Below, one piece after another: positions 1-12,107 of a DNA stretch of 64,000 bases. Below the pieces are notes generated by a model that worked only from the letters and a program-made list of their open reading frames with translations, did no database searches and had not been told where the DNA came from. Both the position numbers and the translations under genes were made by a program. The stretch covers positions 175,531,690-175,595,689 of the forward strand of contig NC_039362.1 of assembly GCF_003573695.1 (NCBI RefSeq), written 5' to 3'. The stretch is from Papaver somniferum. Its lineage: Eukaryota > Streptophyta > Magnoliopsida > Ranunculales > Papaveraceae. Each line of letters begins with the position of its first letter. Within the stretch, counting starts at the first letter, position 1.

Positions 1-3000
1 GGAGAAGTCAAGGAATTTGTAGATCACCACAATCTAGATCGTTCAATGGAATTCCTACAGGGTCTTCATGATCGCTTTTCTGCTCTGCAAAGTCAATGCC
101 TGTTAATGGAGCCAATGCCATCTGCAGCAAAGCTATACAATCTTGTAAGGCATGAGGGTATAAATCATCCTCCATTACTCATGTTGAATGAGCAACACTC
201 AATGTCTCTCGCAGTAACTCTTATTCAGCTAGACCAAATCCAAGGTCTTATTTCAATCCTGGCAACAACCCTAGTCCTGGTGTTGGAAAATTGAGTACAA
301 TTCCGAATGTATATGAATAGAAAATCCTTGGTCCAGTACCTGTTTGGATTTGGGTTGTACATAGTGGTTTGGGATTAATCTTAATTTAGCTTGTTAGTTA
401 AGTTAAGTCAGTTTTAGTTTCACGTTTGAAACTAAACAAAAGTTAAAACCGAAAACGTGAAGGGAATTCAATTAGGAATTCAAAAGACGCAACCCTTGGA
501 AAAATCCTTCTAGCATCATGACTCTTAATTGAAGAGGTATTTGAAGCATCACGATTCTTCATTAAAGAGGTATTAGTGATCTCTATAAATACCCTGCACA
601 CACTTAGAAAAGATTAATCAATCAGAAACCTAATCATCATTTTACTTGCATTCTAAAATTTGTGTCAAAGAGAGAGTTCATCACTTTAAGTTTTGGTTCA
701 CCGTTTCTCGAAGTTTGGAGTGCTACTACATCGAGAATAAAGTCGTTGTATCTTGGGAGACAAACATCGATAATCTGTAAGCACCAGTGCGGGGTGAATC
801 TTTCTTAAGGCTAGAGGATATAATCCTTGCCTCGACTTTGGTTTGTCTAACTGAGTTTGCATCCTTCCTCTCTTTCTATTTTTCTCCGTTTGTTTCATTA
901 TAGTTTATACACAAGATTGCCAACACCTGGCAATGGTACAAACAAAAGGCAAAGACCATTATATGACCACTGCAATAAGTATGGACACACTAAGACTACC
1001 TGCTGGAAACTCAATGGTTACACAAAGGATCCACCTTGATCACGGGATATTTCATCTCCGGCTTATGCTGTTGCTGCTGTTCCGGCTACACCTGCTGCTC
1101 CGGGTATAACTGCTGCTTAATATGCAAGACTCATGTCCTTGCTTGAACTAGAAAATGCAGATAATGGCGTCACTCAATTTGCAAACTTTGCATGTATTTC
1201 CCTAACTTGTTCTTCTACTGTTTGGATTGTAGACAGTGGAGCTACTCATCACATATGCTCTACTCTTTCTTGTTTTTCTTCTTATACGTTAGTTATGAAC
1301 CGAATCACGATTCAATTACCATATGGTTCAAACATTTCTGTGACTCATATTGTGACAGTCAATTTATCTCCCAATATTCAATTACTTAATTTTTTTCATA
1401 TTCCAAGTTTTAAATTCAACTTGATATATGTAAGTCAACTTACAAGCAAAGCAAACTGATGTATCAAATTCTCACATCAGTCTTGTATCTTTCAGGATCT
1501 TCACACGAGAATGGAGATTGGATGGAGTAGGCGAATTGCTGGGATTTATCATTTTTGTTTTCAACCATTTGTTTCTTCTCTATCTGCAAATAAGCCATTC
1601 GATACTTGGCATCGTCGTCTAGTCCATCCCAATCAGGATTTTTTTAATTTAGCTCGCAAATTTGTTTACATTCATTCTTCGTTTAAACACTTATGTGATG
1701 TATGCCCTAGGGAAAAAAAAACTCGCCTTAAATTTAATAAACGTGTTTCTTTCTCTAAGCATCCTTTCCAATTAATACATGCTGACATTTGAGGACCTTT
1801 CTCCACTGCATCTCTAACTGGTGCCAAGTACTTTCTAACAAATGTCGATGACTATTCTAGATGTACTTGGGTGTTTTTGATGAAAGTAAAGTTTGAAACT
1901 TTGAAGTTTCTAAAATATTTTTTTGCCTTTGGTGTAAAACAATATGGACAGAAAATTACCAGCATCTCCTCTGGTATTAACACATTACTTAACACTCATC
2001 TTCAGATTTTTAGGTCTGGCAATGGCTCTGAGTTCAAATCTAATGAACTCCAATTTTGGTTTCACCATAAAGGTATTCTACATCAAACCAGTTGTATCTA
2101 CACTCCACAACAAAATGGAATTGTTTAAAGAAAACATTGTCATTTGCTTAATGTAGCAGGAGCATTACGATTTCAAGCTAACTTACCCATACGTTTCTGG
2201 GGTGAGTGTATTTTGGCTGCTACATATCTTATCAATAAACTGTCAACACCAGTTTTATCACATAAATATCGACATGAAGTGCTTCTGCATTCACCTCCAG
2301 ATTATTCTTCACTTCGTGTTTTTGGTTGTCTTTGTTTTGGCAGAAACACTTGCATAGCTAACAAGTTTGATCAACGTCCCAAGTCGGGCATATTTCTTGG
2401 CTATCCATATGGACAGAAAGGTTACACTATTTATGATCTTGAATCAAAATCTACCTATGTATCCCGTGATGTAGTATTTCATGAAACTATCTTTCCCTTT
2501 CATGATTTATCTACTTCTCATGCTTCATCTATTCCTATGTCAGAACAGCAATCCGAGTATATACACTATGACTCAATACTCATTCCTTTATCTTTCACAC
2601 AACAACACTGTGAAACTTCCACCTCTACCCAGTCTCATAATTCTTGTTCACTTCCTCATTCTGAACAATCACTTCCTTCCAGGCAGTCAGATCCTTCCAC
2701 TGCCCAGAAATTTGTTATTCAATGTTGTTCACAAAATCACTCATCTACATATACATTTTTGGATACTCATCATTCATCAGTGCATCCATCGATTGTAGTA
2801 TCTCCAAGACAATCTTCTGCCACCGAGCATAGCTCTTCATCTCCATCTGACATGACACAATCTAATTTGGTTGTTCCTTTACCAGAATATGCAGTACCTG
2901 AAACACATACTCGTCCATCTAGGGTTCATAATCCACCGGCATACTTAAAGGATTATCATTGTTCCGCTGTTGCGAGAAAATCAACCTCTCTTTATCCTAT

Positions 3001-4611
3001 GACAAATTATTTGTCTTCTGACAAATTCACTCCATCTCATCAAGCGTCTCTAGCTTCTGTAATCCTTAATGCAGAACAAAAATCATTTTCTCAAGCAAAC
3101 AAGTGTCCTAAATGGCGTGATGCCATGGCTAAAGAAATCATGGCTTTAGAAGCTAATATAATACTTGGATACTTGTTGACTTACCACCTGGTAAAACAGC
3201 CATTGGCTGTAAATGGGTTTTCAAAATAAAATTCAATGTTGATGGCACTATTGAGCGATATAAGGCTCGTCTTGTAGCCAAAGGTTATACTCAACAAGAA
3301 GGTATCGATTAATACGATACCTTTGCACCAGTGACTAAACTAGTCACTGTCCGTGTATTACTATCTATTGTAGCTATCAGAGGTGGTCTCTTCATCAATT
3401 AGATGTCAACAATGTATTTCTTCAAGGGGACCTAGATGAAGAAATTTATATGAAGATACCCGCTGGTTTAGAATGCGAAGGTGAGTCTCAGGTTTTTAAA
3501 CTCAAAAAGTCTATCTACGACCTTAAACAAGCCTCTCGTCAATGGTTTGCCAAACTTTCTTCGTTTTTACTATCTGAAGGTTTTCAAAAATTATTATGTG
3601 ATAATTCGCTTTTCAAATATCATAAGGGAACAACATCAATTTTTGTTCGTCTCTATTGATGATATCATTATCACATGCACTGATAATGAATTCATTAATT
3701 CTCTCAAGTCGCACCTTGCATCTCATTTTTCAATCAAAGATCTTGGTCGTTTGTGATATTTCTTGGGCATTGAAGTATCACGATCTTTAAAATGTATTTT
3801 CCTATGTCAAAGTAAATATATTCTCGATATTCTTAAGTATTCCGGCCTTACAGGGGCCCGTGTTTCATCTTTTCAAGTGGATACACATCTAAAGTTACTT
3901 CCTACTGACGATGTGGAATTAACTGATCCAAGCTGTTTTCGCCATCTCATTGGCCGTCTATTATATCTTAATGTCACTCGTCATGAAATCACTTACTCAG
4001 TCAATTATCTGAGCCAGTTTTTGCAGAATCCAAGATCAGCTCACATGGATGCTGCTCAGCGTATTCTACGCTATCTCAAAGGAACTATTGGACATGGCAT
4101 ATTTATGTCCTCATCCAGTTCTCCATCCCTTCACGGTTACACATACTCTGATTGGGCAGGCTGCCCAATTACTCGTCGTTCTACCACTGGATATTTTTTT
4201 ACCTTAGGTAATAGTCCAATTTCTTGGAAATCAAAGAAACAGCCAATTGTGGCTCATTCATCAGCCGAAGCTGAATATTGTGCTTTGGAAAATCTAACCG
4301 CTGAGCTTCAATGGTTAGTTTATCTCTTCAAAGACATGCACATTTCTTGTCCTCTTCCTATCGCTATTTCTTGTGATAGTCAAGCAGCAATTCATATTGC
4401 TCAAAATCCGGTATTTCACGAGCGTACTAAACACATCGAGATTGATTGCTATTTTGTTCGTGAAAAGTTAATAAGTGGATTGATTCTACCAAAACATCTT
4501 TCGCCGTCTGATCAACTGGCTGATGTTTTCACTAAGCCTTTGGGAGCTCCACAATTTGGTCGTCTAGTTGGCAAGTTGGGCGCTCGTTCAGGCTCTACCG
4601 CTCCAACTTGA
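1..4611 (+). pseudogene. Degenerate Ty1-copia gag-pol, 5' end outside window
   Basis: Remains of a copia retrotransposon polyprotein. Domains run in order: gag (46-294), zinc knuckle near 930-1000 with the first Cys replaced by Tyr, aspartic protease (DSGATHH motif near 1240), GAG-pre-integrase (1511-1780), integrase (1780-2900), reverse transcriptase (about 3110-3770) and RNase H (3900-4600). It is clearly dead. There is a TGA inside the HADI-GPF integrase motif near 1790, the integrase second Asp is Gly (RSGNGSEF near 2020), the RT is broken by stops and frameshifts, and the RT YVDD motif reads SIDD near 3657. Gag is split by an insertion (341-861). The reading direction and the downstream purine tract agree. 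The family assignment is secure from domain order (integrase before RT); the lineage within copia was not determined. Confidence 0.9.
341..861 (+). mobile_element. Insertion splitting copia gag, candidate solo LTR
   Basis: Between the gag capsid part (ends about 294) and the zinc knuckle (starts about 905) lies about 0.6 kb unrelated to gag. It has a TATA-like CTCTATAAATACC near 571-583 followed by a leader-like stretch, and it can be framed as TG...CA (341-861), as expected for an LTR. I found no matching 5-bp flanking duplication, so the exact ends and the solo-LTR call are inference. It could instead be another promoter-bearing fragment. Confidence 0.4.
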
Positions 4612-4970
4612 GGGGGGTATTAAGTTTATCAGTTCCTTGATAAACTTGGAAAGAAGATTAACACATGCAAAGAAGAATATGTGATTGAATACATGCAATG
4701 AAGAATATGGAAACAAGATTAGTATGCATGCAAAGAATAATATGTGATTGAATACATGCAAATAAGAATATGGAAAGAAGATTAGTACGTGCAAAGAATA
4801 ATATTGATGTAATTAATTTTAATTTCTTTGTTTTATTTATAGGAATACATTTAATTCTCTTAATGTAATTATAGTATTAGGATCTTTACTCATTCTATGT
4901 AATTGTATAATCAGTATATATACAACATAATGAAATCAATCTCATTACAGTTGTATGAGATTCAAAACCC
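4611..4970 (+). mobile_element. Polypurine tract and 3' LTR of the degenerate copia
   Basis: The pol stop codon is followed directly by AGGGGGG (4611-4617), a typical polypurine tract. The LTR then starts at 4618 with TATTAAG, apparently a mutated TG start. The LTR carries the tandem repeat at 4647-4805 and AT-rich promoter-like sequence. Its 3' edge is uncertain (about 4950-4980) because the partner LTR is outside the window. Confidence 0.55.
4647..4805 (+). repeat. ~62-bp tandem repeat in the LTR, about 2.5 copies
   Basis: Copies start near 4647, 4707 and 4770. They share TGGAAA-AAGATTAG, CATGCAAAGAA and TGTGATTGAATACATGC blocks with a few differences. The array lies in the U3 part of the LTR, where such repeats often act as promoter modules; that role is inference here. 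Confidence 0.8.
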
Positions 4971-4980
4971 AAACCAATAT

Positions 4981-6059
4981 TTTTTTAGAAACTTCTCCAT
5001 ATATATAATGGATTAGTTAGAATTTTTGGTAGCCAATAAGAACAAGAAATCTACGGATTCGTGCAAAATGAATATTTAACTTAAATATTAGGCTCATTGT
5101 TAAATTTTCAATTAATTGGTAAACTAAACACTATAACCAAAACCAATTTATTATATAAGTTATCAACAATGCGGTCAAAATCATAGCAATAGGTGTAAAG
5201 ATCTACATTACCAAATACAATTGAATGAATTCTTCCCACCGAATTCTGTCTCCTTTTTAGGTGGCGTGGTCCAAGTTGTCATGAGTATTAAGTTAACTAC
5301 GTACACGCTAAAGAATGAAAAATTTCTCTCAAAAATCCAATACAATCCAAGCAAATTAATTTAGTTGTGCCAGTTTGTAGGAATCAACGATGAGCAACAA
5401 TCTTTTGGTGCATATAATCTACGCGAACCTATCAAATATGATGTGTTTTTGACAGTTTATTTTTCAGTGCGTGTGCATACGTCAAGAAAAATACATGCAC
5501 GTTATTACGACTCAATGTGAACCTACCACAATGCTCAATATGGAGAATTCAGTAACTCCTCTAGCAACCCTGCTAAAGGCACACGCAAAGACTTTTTTTT
5601 CTCGTATCGGCCAAGTTGGTGAACTTGCCATCTCCTCTACCAGCCCAACCTGTCAGAATGCCGCACCGATATACTGATACTGGTCCATGATTGTTTATCC
5701 GTGACCTACCGTTAGCTCTATTCTCATAAGAAAGACTTAGATTAGAAACGTCATACGGGTAGAAAATAGGATGATCGCAGCTTGGTTCATACACAGGGCC
5801 GTTCCTGAGAATTTTTTGCACCGAAGCAAAGATATACTTTACACACAGACATTCACGTCATTTACCAGTGTGGATTCACTATCCGGATCACTTTTGTATT
5901 CAAGAAATATATAAGGAGTTTTTTTGTAGAAAAGGAAGCAAAAACTCTAGTATACATGGAATTGTATTTTTATATACAAGGTTTTCACCAAAACCTGACC
6001 AGGCAACTCGATTTCTTCCTTCATATTTTGTGGGAATTAATTACATCGTGTTTGGTAAT
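4981..6059. other. AT-rich intergenic DNA, no gene recognised
   Basis: Only short ORFs without recognisable domains occur here. I see no repeat boundary, RNA gene or coding exon that I can support. Confidence 0.6.
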
Positions 6060-6067
6060 CTTATACT

Positions 6068-6775
6068 TAGGGGTGTAAATTCGGGCAGGCCGGGCCGCCC
6101 GACCCAAAAACTAAGACAAGCCGGGCAGGCCAGGCTTAATATTTGTGAGCCCGTAAACAAATTTAGGTCGGGTACAAGTAGATAATTTGCTACCCAAAGA
6201 TCGCCCAAAGCCCGCTTTTTATACGGGCAGGCCAGATCGGGCCGGACAGGCCACTATTTTGAATTACTTTTTTAAGTTTAAATTTTCAAATGAACGGTAT
6301 TAAATACAATATCCTTTCCTTTCCAACATCACATATCGTAAGTGATAGTATTATTTTATATTTAAATTACACTGACAAATTTTTAATTTTAGCCTATAAT
6401 AAATAATTAATTAGAGTACAATAAACTTTCTAATAAGAAAATATATTACCATTAATGTTTTGAAAAGGTTAATTATAAGTAAAAACAATTATATATTTTA
6501 TTTTTCTTGACACAAAATTGACAATTATAAAACTGTAACTTTTAAGTCTTTTTAAGAGGATATTAAATGATTAATGACACATAGAAGGCTTTCAGGCCGG
6601 GTATCAGGCCGGGCAGCATAATTAATCGCAAAGCCCGAGACCGCACAACAAATTAATCCAGGCCAGGCCGGGTAGCCCGCAACGGGCCATAACAGGCTTT
6701 GGGAAATTTCAGGTACAGGCGGGCTTGGGCGGGTACGGGCAGGCTGAGTTTTTTCGGGTAATATTTACACCCCTA
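6068..6775. mobile_element. hAT-type MITE, 708 bp
   Basis: The terminal inverted repeats are exact 13-mers: TAGGGGTGTAAAT at 6068-6080 and its complement ATTTACACCCCTA at 6763-6775. They are flanked by a perfect 8-bp target duplication CTTATACT (6060-6067 and 6776-6783), the length expected for hAT transposases. Both subterminal zones are rich in GGCCGGGC/GGGCAGGC blocks and the core is AT-rich. There is no coding capacity, so it depended on a transposase in trans. Confidence 0.93.
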
Positions 6776-6781
6776 CTTATA

Positions 6782-7052
6782 CTCCCTCCGTCCCTAATTA
6801 GATGACCTACTTGGTTTCAAGTTTTGTCTCATAAATAGATGACCTATTTTTGTTCCTATATGAAATATGTATAATTTGGTAGTTATTTTTATATTCGTTA
6901 CATAGGTGTTTTAAAATGCTTTTCAACGGTATAAAGTTTACGAAAAACCGTGATATAGTTTAAAAGATAAATCATTTCTAAATCTTACTAACATCCTTGT
7001 CTTAAAAATTGTGCAAACTACAACTAGGTCATCTAATTAGGGACGGAGAGAG
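6782..7052. mobile_element. Stowaway-type (Tc1/mariner) MITE, 271 bp
   Basis: The left end CTCCCTCCGTCCCTAATTAG and the right end complementary to it (CTAATTAGGGACGGAGAGAG) are the classic Stowaway termini. TA dinucleotides flank it at 6780-6781 and 7053-7054. Inner TIR sequence (GATGACCTA/TAGGTCATC) continues the pairing. A related, reversed and decayed copy lies at 15063-15250. Confidence 0.9.
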
Positions 7053-7054
7053 TA

Positions 7055-9219
7055 TTTTGGAAGCATAAACATTTAACTAATTGCAAAAAAAAAAAGAAGT
7101 TATAACTTAAGTTAAAAACACTATTATCAGAACTTTGATTCACCAAAATCAATCAACCATATGAATCAACATCAAGGCTTATTTATTTACAGAAAATTTC
7201 ATTCAATAATATTAGGGCACTTTTTTTCTTCCTGAAAGCTTCTGAATTGTGATCGTTTAAACAGGTAAACCATTATTTGGTGGCAATGGTTGGCTGCTTA
7301 TCTTCATCAACGATGCAAACTGCGAACAAGAGTTTGGAAATCGAATTTTACTACCGTGATATCAATTCACCAAATGATTGATTTGCCCACACATAATATT
7401 GTCCTCCTTGAATACATCTATTTACTTCAAATCTCATAACGTTCTCCTGTTCGTTTAATAGCACTACTAGCATTCACAGAAAACTAAAACCCCAATTTTA
7501 GCTCGTCCACAGTTTCAATTCACAAACAATAGTTATTGGACGAACACCCACAAATGCAAAAGATGTATTTTGTTGCTCCTCACCCATTGTTGCCCCAAAG
7601 TGGGGCTTGTCCCGCTTCCCGTTCAGGACCGGCCATGCAGCATACAAGGTAGTTCCAAGCAGCAAGGACTTGGAAGCTACGAATGCAGGGAGAGTGTGTA
7701 TCCTACCAGTCAACGGAATGAATGTCCACTTCATCGTAACCAGTTTTAATTGCATGTGGTGGAGTGGGGTCCACACGCTCCACCACATGGACCTGCATAT
7801 GGTAAGCCGCACTTGTGGGGACCAATAAGTACACCCAATATTATTCTGCCGTCGAAACAACAAGGCAGCAGCACACTGTACAAAGTAATATGGCGTTCTG
7901 TCAGGACGGCAACATCTCTAGAAATTCACGAAGAAAGTAAATGAGTCCAAAATTTATTTATTTATTTATTTTCCACGTATACACATCTTAATACCACATC
8001 ATGCGACTCCTGTGACCTCATCCAAATTTTGAAATATTCTCGTTTTGGATGCCGGAGGGCCTTGTCATAATAAAATAAATAAAAAGTCGGTTCTGATCAG
8101 TGAAGCTGGTAAAGCACTGCCTAACTTCCAACGGCTACATTAGGTACAGGTGGTCAACCCGGATCCTCATAAGCCACCCCCTCCAAGACAAATTACTTTT
8201 ACGTTTGAATTGACAAGAGGGTTGAACTTGAAGGGGACTTCTGGGCACTAAACCTACACGTTAGAAAAAAAAAAGATTTTATTGAGTTCTGTTGATTGGG
8301 TGATAAAATCGGCAGACAAATTCACTTTTATTTATTGATGAAAAAATCCGCAGTCACATCCACTTTTTATCCGACTGGTAAATCATTTTAATTTGCTTTA
8401 ACGATTGAACTAAAATAATTATAGACAACGTAGGCATTGCAGAGTTGTGTTGAACACTTAAGCTTCAACACTCTCTTAACGTGCTTTGGCTTTGGCTTTG
8501 GCTTTGGCTAACCAAAGGCCACTTGGCTAGGAAGATCATTTCCAGATCTTATGGATAGCGTGGCCAGACGAAGGAGCAGAGATGCACAATTATCGTGCAC
8601 TGTACACCTCCTAAAGGGAAACACCCTTGCTATCTCTCTCATCTTCCTGTAACTCAACTACGTACGTGCCATCACGACAATTGTACACCATGATGCAGGT
8701 TAGGTGTACACAAATTTGAAGCAGATAATCTGGTACATAACTTAGAGACAACAAAATTGATAGAACTCTATTAACAAATTGCTAAGACGATCGGATAATC
8801 TTGATTAAGCTACGTGTTTGAATGACTCCTACCAAAAATACCGTTAAGCAATGTATAACATTAGGATCACGATGTGGGATTATGTATACCGTAAAGACTT
8901 TGGATTCAAATTTGAATTTCTTGTGGCCGACAAAAATAATCTTTTTTTTTTTTCAACTTTTAATAATCAGTAGTAATCTTAAAGAAAATATAAATAAATT
9001 AGTATTAATTTTGAAAAGTCGGAACCATGATTAGGAGGAAGACAACGAATGAATGCAGTGCTGCTCAAACAAATCAATTCCTTTCGAGATATTTATCTCC
9101 TTTTTCTAATAATAAAAAAATACTATTCTTTTTTCTTAATTACCTTATTAACCTCATACTTTTGAAAGTTTTACAGTAAAAACCAATTTGAGAATTTTGT
9201 TAAAATTCAAAGACGGGGT
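7055..9219. other. Intergenic DNA upstream of the CIPK gene
   Basis: No supported gene. It contains a hairpin at 7753-7789, a short GGCTTT tandem near 8483-8510 and AT-rich sequence. Short ORFs here, including a 121-codon one at 7498-7863 (-), show no recognisable domain. Confidence 0.6.
7753..7789. repeat. Perfect 12-bp stem inverted repeat
   Basis: CATGTGGTGGAG (7753-7764) pairs exactly with CTCCACCACATG (7778-7789) across a 13-nt loop containing GGTCCACA. It could be a protein-binding palindrome or a hairpin. No flanking duplication suggests a MITE. Confidence 0.7.
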
Positions 9220-10275
9220 ATTTGGGGGCGTCGTCAAATATATTCTCCCTTCTGACATATAATTTCCTCCTCCACCGAATCACCAGCAAACAGATATCAC
9301 ATCTAGCAGAGAAGAGAGTTTTTTTCTCTGTTAGATTTCTGAAATCATTTACACTAGATAGAAATAATCTTCTCTTTTGTTCTAGAAGAATAATCAGCTT
9401 GGATTTTCAAAGAGATTTCAAGGTATTTTTCTAATCCCAAATCTTAATCCTCCATCTCAATTCTCATGGCAAGAAAATCTAGATTTCCTTATCCTTTGGA
9501 TTGTATGATACTTGTTATAGAATTGAATCAATTTTTTATTTTGTTTTTTGAATTTTTGTTGTTGTTAATTCTTGATATGAACCTTAATTAGAGATCTAAT
9601 TAGATGGTTAATTAAGCGTCAAACATCTTTCATTTGGATCTAATCATATGACTAATTAAGCTTAAAACATGAATTTCAAATCTATAGCTTCAATTTTTTT
9701 AAGCTTCCTTTGTGAACCACAGGCTTCAATCTTTGGCTTCCTTTGTGAATTACAGGCTTGATTATGATGTTCTTTGCCTTAATTATGTTCTTTTTGTGTG
9801 ATTATTTTTAAGCTTCCTATGTGGACCACATGCCTCAGTTTTTGGCTTCCTTTGTGAATTACAGGCTTGATTGTGATGTTCTTTGGTTTAATTATGTTCT
9901 TTTCTGTGATTACAGGTTTGATTGGTGTATTTTTACCTGTTTGTGTATTGGTGAATTGAAGGAACCAAAAAGGAGGAGTTCTTGAAAGAGGGAATGCTGA
10001 AAGATGTGCATCAACGTCGAGAACTCCACCTCCACCGCATCTAAATTCGATCAGGTAGATCAATCTGAGTTACTCGGTAGTATCGTCAGACGCATAGATC
10101 ACAAGACGGTTTGTCTATTCTCAATACAGAATGTGGGTAAATGTTATAGAATAGATTTCCAGTTAAAAGATAAAGACGGTTGAATTGAATTGAATTTCTC
10201 TTTGAAAACTCCTGTGCTGTGTATGTATATACATATATTGTGTGTAACAGGAGATTTGATTCCGAGTAGTTTGGA
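9220..10275 (+). promoter_or_regulatory. Promoter and intron-containing 5' leader of CIPK
   Basis: A pyrimidine- and A-rich leader begins near 9235-9260, downstream of an AAATATATT TATA-like stretch. A good donor, CAAG/GTATTTTT, occurs at 9422/9423. The last acceptor before the start codon is GTGTGTAACAG at 10250, leaving 25 nt before the ATG. Alternative internal leader exons are possible (acceptor-like ATTACAG near 9915, donor GATCAG/GTAGAT near 10053). The coding region of this CIPK clade is intronless, so a leader intron is the only splicing seen. The transcription start is inferred. Confidence 0.6.
9695..9905 (+). repeat. ~109-bp imperfect tandem duplication in the CIPK leader intron
   Basis: Two adjacent copies start at AAGCTTCC 9701 and 9810 and share GGCTTCCTTTGTGAATTACAG and GATGTTCTTTG blocks. 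Each copy carries a pyrimidine-ATTACAG stretch that resembles a 3' splice site. Confidence 0.8.
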
Positions 10276-11754
10276 ATGGATACAAAGACGGGTATATTGA
10301 TGGAAAAGTATGAATTGGGGAGAGTGTTGGGACAAGGTACGTTCGCAAAGGTTTATTATGCGAGGAACCTGCAGTCTGGACAAAGTGTGGCGATTAAGGT
10401 TATTGATAAAGACAAGGTTATGAAAGTTGGGTTGATTGAGCAAATCAAAAGAGAGATTTCTATAATGAAGCTGGTTAGACATCCAAATGTAGTGCAGCTT
10501 TATGAGGTAATGGCTACTAGGACTAAAATCTATTTCGCTGTGGAGTATTGTAAAGGCGGTGAGCTTTTTAACAAGGTAGCGAAAGGAAAGTTGAAGGAGG
10601 ATGTTGCTAGGAAATACTTTCAACAGTTGGTTAGTGCAGTTGATTTTTGCCATAGTAGAGGCGTTTACCATCGAGATTTGAAACCTGAGAATTTGCTGTT
10701 AGATGATAATGGTAATTTGAAGGTTTCGGATTTTGGGTTGAGTGCTCTGGCCGAATCGACACGTCAAGATGGGTTACTACATACAACTTGTGGAACTCCT
10801 GCTTATGTTGCTCCTGAAGTTATTAGTAGACATGGATACGATGGAGTTAAGGCTGACATATGGTCGTGCGGGGTGATCTTATTTGTTTTGTTAGCTGGTT
10901 ACCTTCCATTTCAAGATGCCAATCTGATGGAGATGTACAGGAAGATTGGTAGAGGAGAATTTAAATTTCCTAATTGGTTTCCAGCAGATGTGCGCAGGCT
11001 TCTGTCAAAGATCTTAACTCCAAACCCATATGAGAGAATCTCAATGGCAAAGATCATGGAAAGTTCTTGGTTCAGAAAGGGGTTGAATGCCGAAGTAGAA
11101 AAGCCTTCACGGAAAAGCAAGGGACCGAGCCTTTCTTCTGTGGATGTTGATGCATTGTTCAGTCGTAATACCGATAACAGCAGTACTAGTAGTTCAGAAA
11201 CAAAGCCAACTAATTTGAATGCATTTGATATTATATCCCTTTCAGCGGGATTTGATCTGTCGGGTTTGTTTGAGAAAACTGACAATAAGAAGAAGGAATC
11301 GAGATTTATGTCAAGGCAGCCTGCCCCAACCATTATCTCTGCGCTGGAGGATGCTGCTCAGCGCCTGAGGTTAAAGGTGAAAAAGAAGGATGGAGGACAC
11401 CTGAAATTTGAAGGGACAAAAGAAGGTAGAAAGGGAGTACTGTCCATTGATGCAGAGATATTCGAGGTAACTCCATCTTTTCATTGGGTGGAAATGAAGA
11501 AATCTAGCGGCGATACCATGGAGTATCAGAATATGTTGGAACATTGTTTAAGACCAGCGCTCAAGGACATCATTTGGGTTTGGCAAGGTGATCAACCTCG
11601 TGCTCTGCCACCACAGATAAGAGACGAGCAACAAGAAGAACAGCAACAACAAGAAGACCAGGAACAAATTCAACAACCGCAACAAGAAGAAGTTACACTG
11701 CAACAACAACCACAACAACAGGAAGAAGAAATACAGACGCTGCAGCCTTCTTGA
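10276..11754 (+). CDS. CIPK: CBL-interacting Ser/Thr protein kinase (SnRK3/CIPK), intronless
   Basis: A 492-residue kinase that, by family, is activated by calcium sensors of the CBL group and phosphorylates membrane transporters and signalling proteins at the plasma membrane or tonoplast. Kinase signatures are complete: Gly loop GQGTFAKV (19-26), Lys41, HRDLKPEN (132-139), DFG (152-154), APE (179-181). The activation loop carries the TTCGTPAY stretch with Thr170/171. The NAF motif that binds CBL is at 315-317 within [10 protein letters not shown], followed by a phosphatase-interaction region (about 345-375) and a C-terminal domain ending in [10 protein letters not shown] (431-440). Beyond this is an unusual ~50-residue Gln/Glu-rich tail (447-492). 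It resembles the CIPK5/CIPK25 group; the exact orthologue is uncertain. It is convergent with the BBE-like gene. A truncated copy lies at 16117-16354. Confidence 0.96.
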   Translation: MDTKTGILMEKYELGRVLGQGTFAKVYYARNLQSGQSVAIKVIDKDKVMKVGLIEQIKREISIMKLVRHPNVVQLYEVMATRTKIYFAVEYCKGGELFNKVAKGKLKEDVARKYFQQLVSAVDFCHSRGVYHRDLKPENLLLDDNGNLKVSDFGLSALAESTRQDGLLHTTCGTPAYVAPEVISRHGYDGVKADIWSCGVILFVLLAGYLPFQDANLMEMYRKIGRGEFKFPNWFPADVRRLLSKILTPNPYERISMAKIMESSWFRKGLNAEVEKPSRKSKGPSLSSVDVDALFSRNTDNSSTSSSETKPTNLNAFDIISLSAGFDLSGLFEKTDNKKKESRFMSRQPAPTIISALEDAAQRLRLKVKKKDGGHLKFEGTKEGRKGVLSIDAEIFEVTPSFHWVEMKKSSGDTMEYQNMLEHCLRPALKDIIWVWQGDQPRALPPQIRDEQQEEQQQQEDQEQIQQPQQEEVTLQQQPQQQEEEIQTLQPS

Positions 11755-12107
11755 GGGTACAACTGCCAAGTCTTTTAACCTTTAGATGCGTCACATTTTT
11801 GAACCTCAACCTCCCCATTTTGACCTTTTACCGGATACAAAAATCAGTACATTGTTCTGTTCCTAGTAAAATTGTGGTATTTGTCATTGTAAAGTACATA
11901 CATATTCTGTAAACTAATTGTAGCAATTTGTGTGTATTTTTTTTTTCTTTGCTTCAATGGAAGTCTATTTTGTGATCCTCGTATACCGTATATCCCTCTT
12001 AATCATAAACCATTTTGTTTTGATAACGAAGATTTTAGAAAATTGTTTAGTTTATAACATTCTTAACTAGGCTGCAGGCCATTTTATTTGCATCCATGAG
12101 CTGGTAA
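11755..12107. other. Shared 3' intergenic space between convergent genes
   Basis: 353 bp separate the CIPK stop from the stop of the BBE-like gene on the other strand. The stretch is AT-rich, holds the 3' UTRs of both genes, and shows no further feature. Confidence 0.7.

Noticed and set aside
7498..7863. 121-codon minus-strand ORF in the intergenic region
   Set aside because: No recognisable domain, overlaps an ORF on the other strand and the perfect hairpin; composition is like surrounding DNA.
8085..8190. tRNA-like or SINE-like stretch (GAAGCTGGTAAAGC ... GGTCAACCCGGATCC)
   Set aside because: Box A and box B likenesses are weak, no cloverleaf could be drawn and no poly-A tail or target duplication was found.
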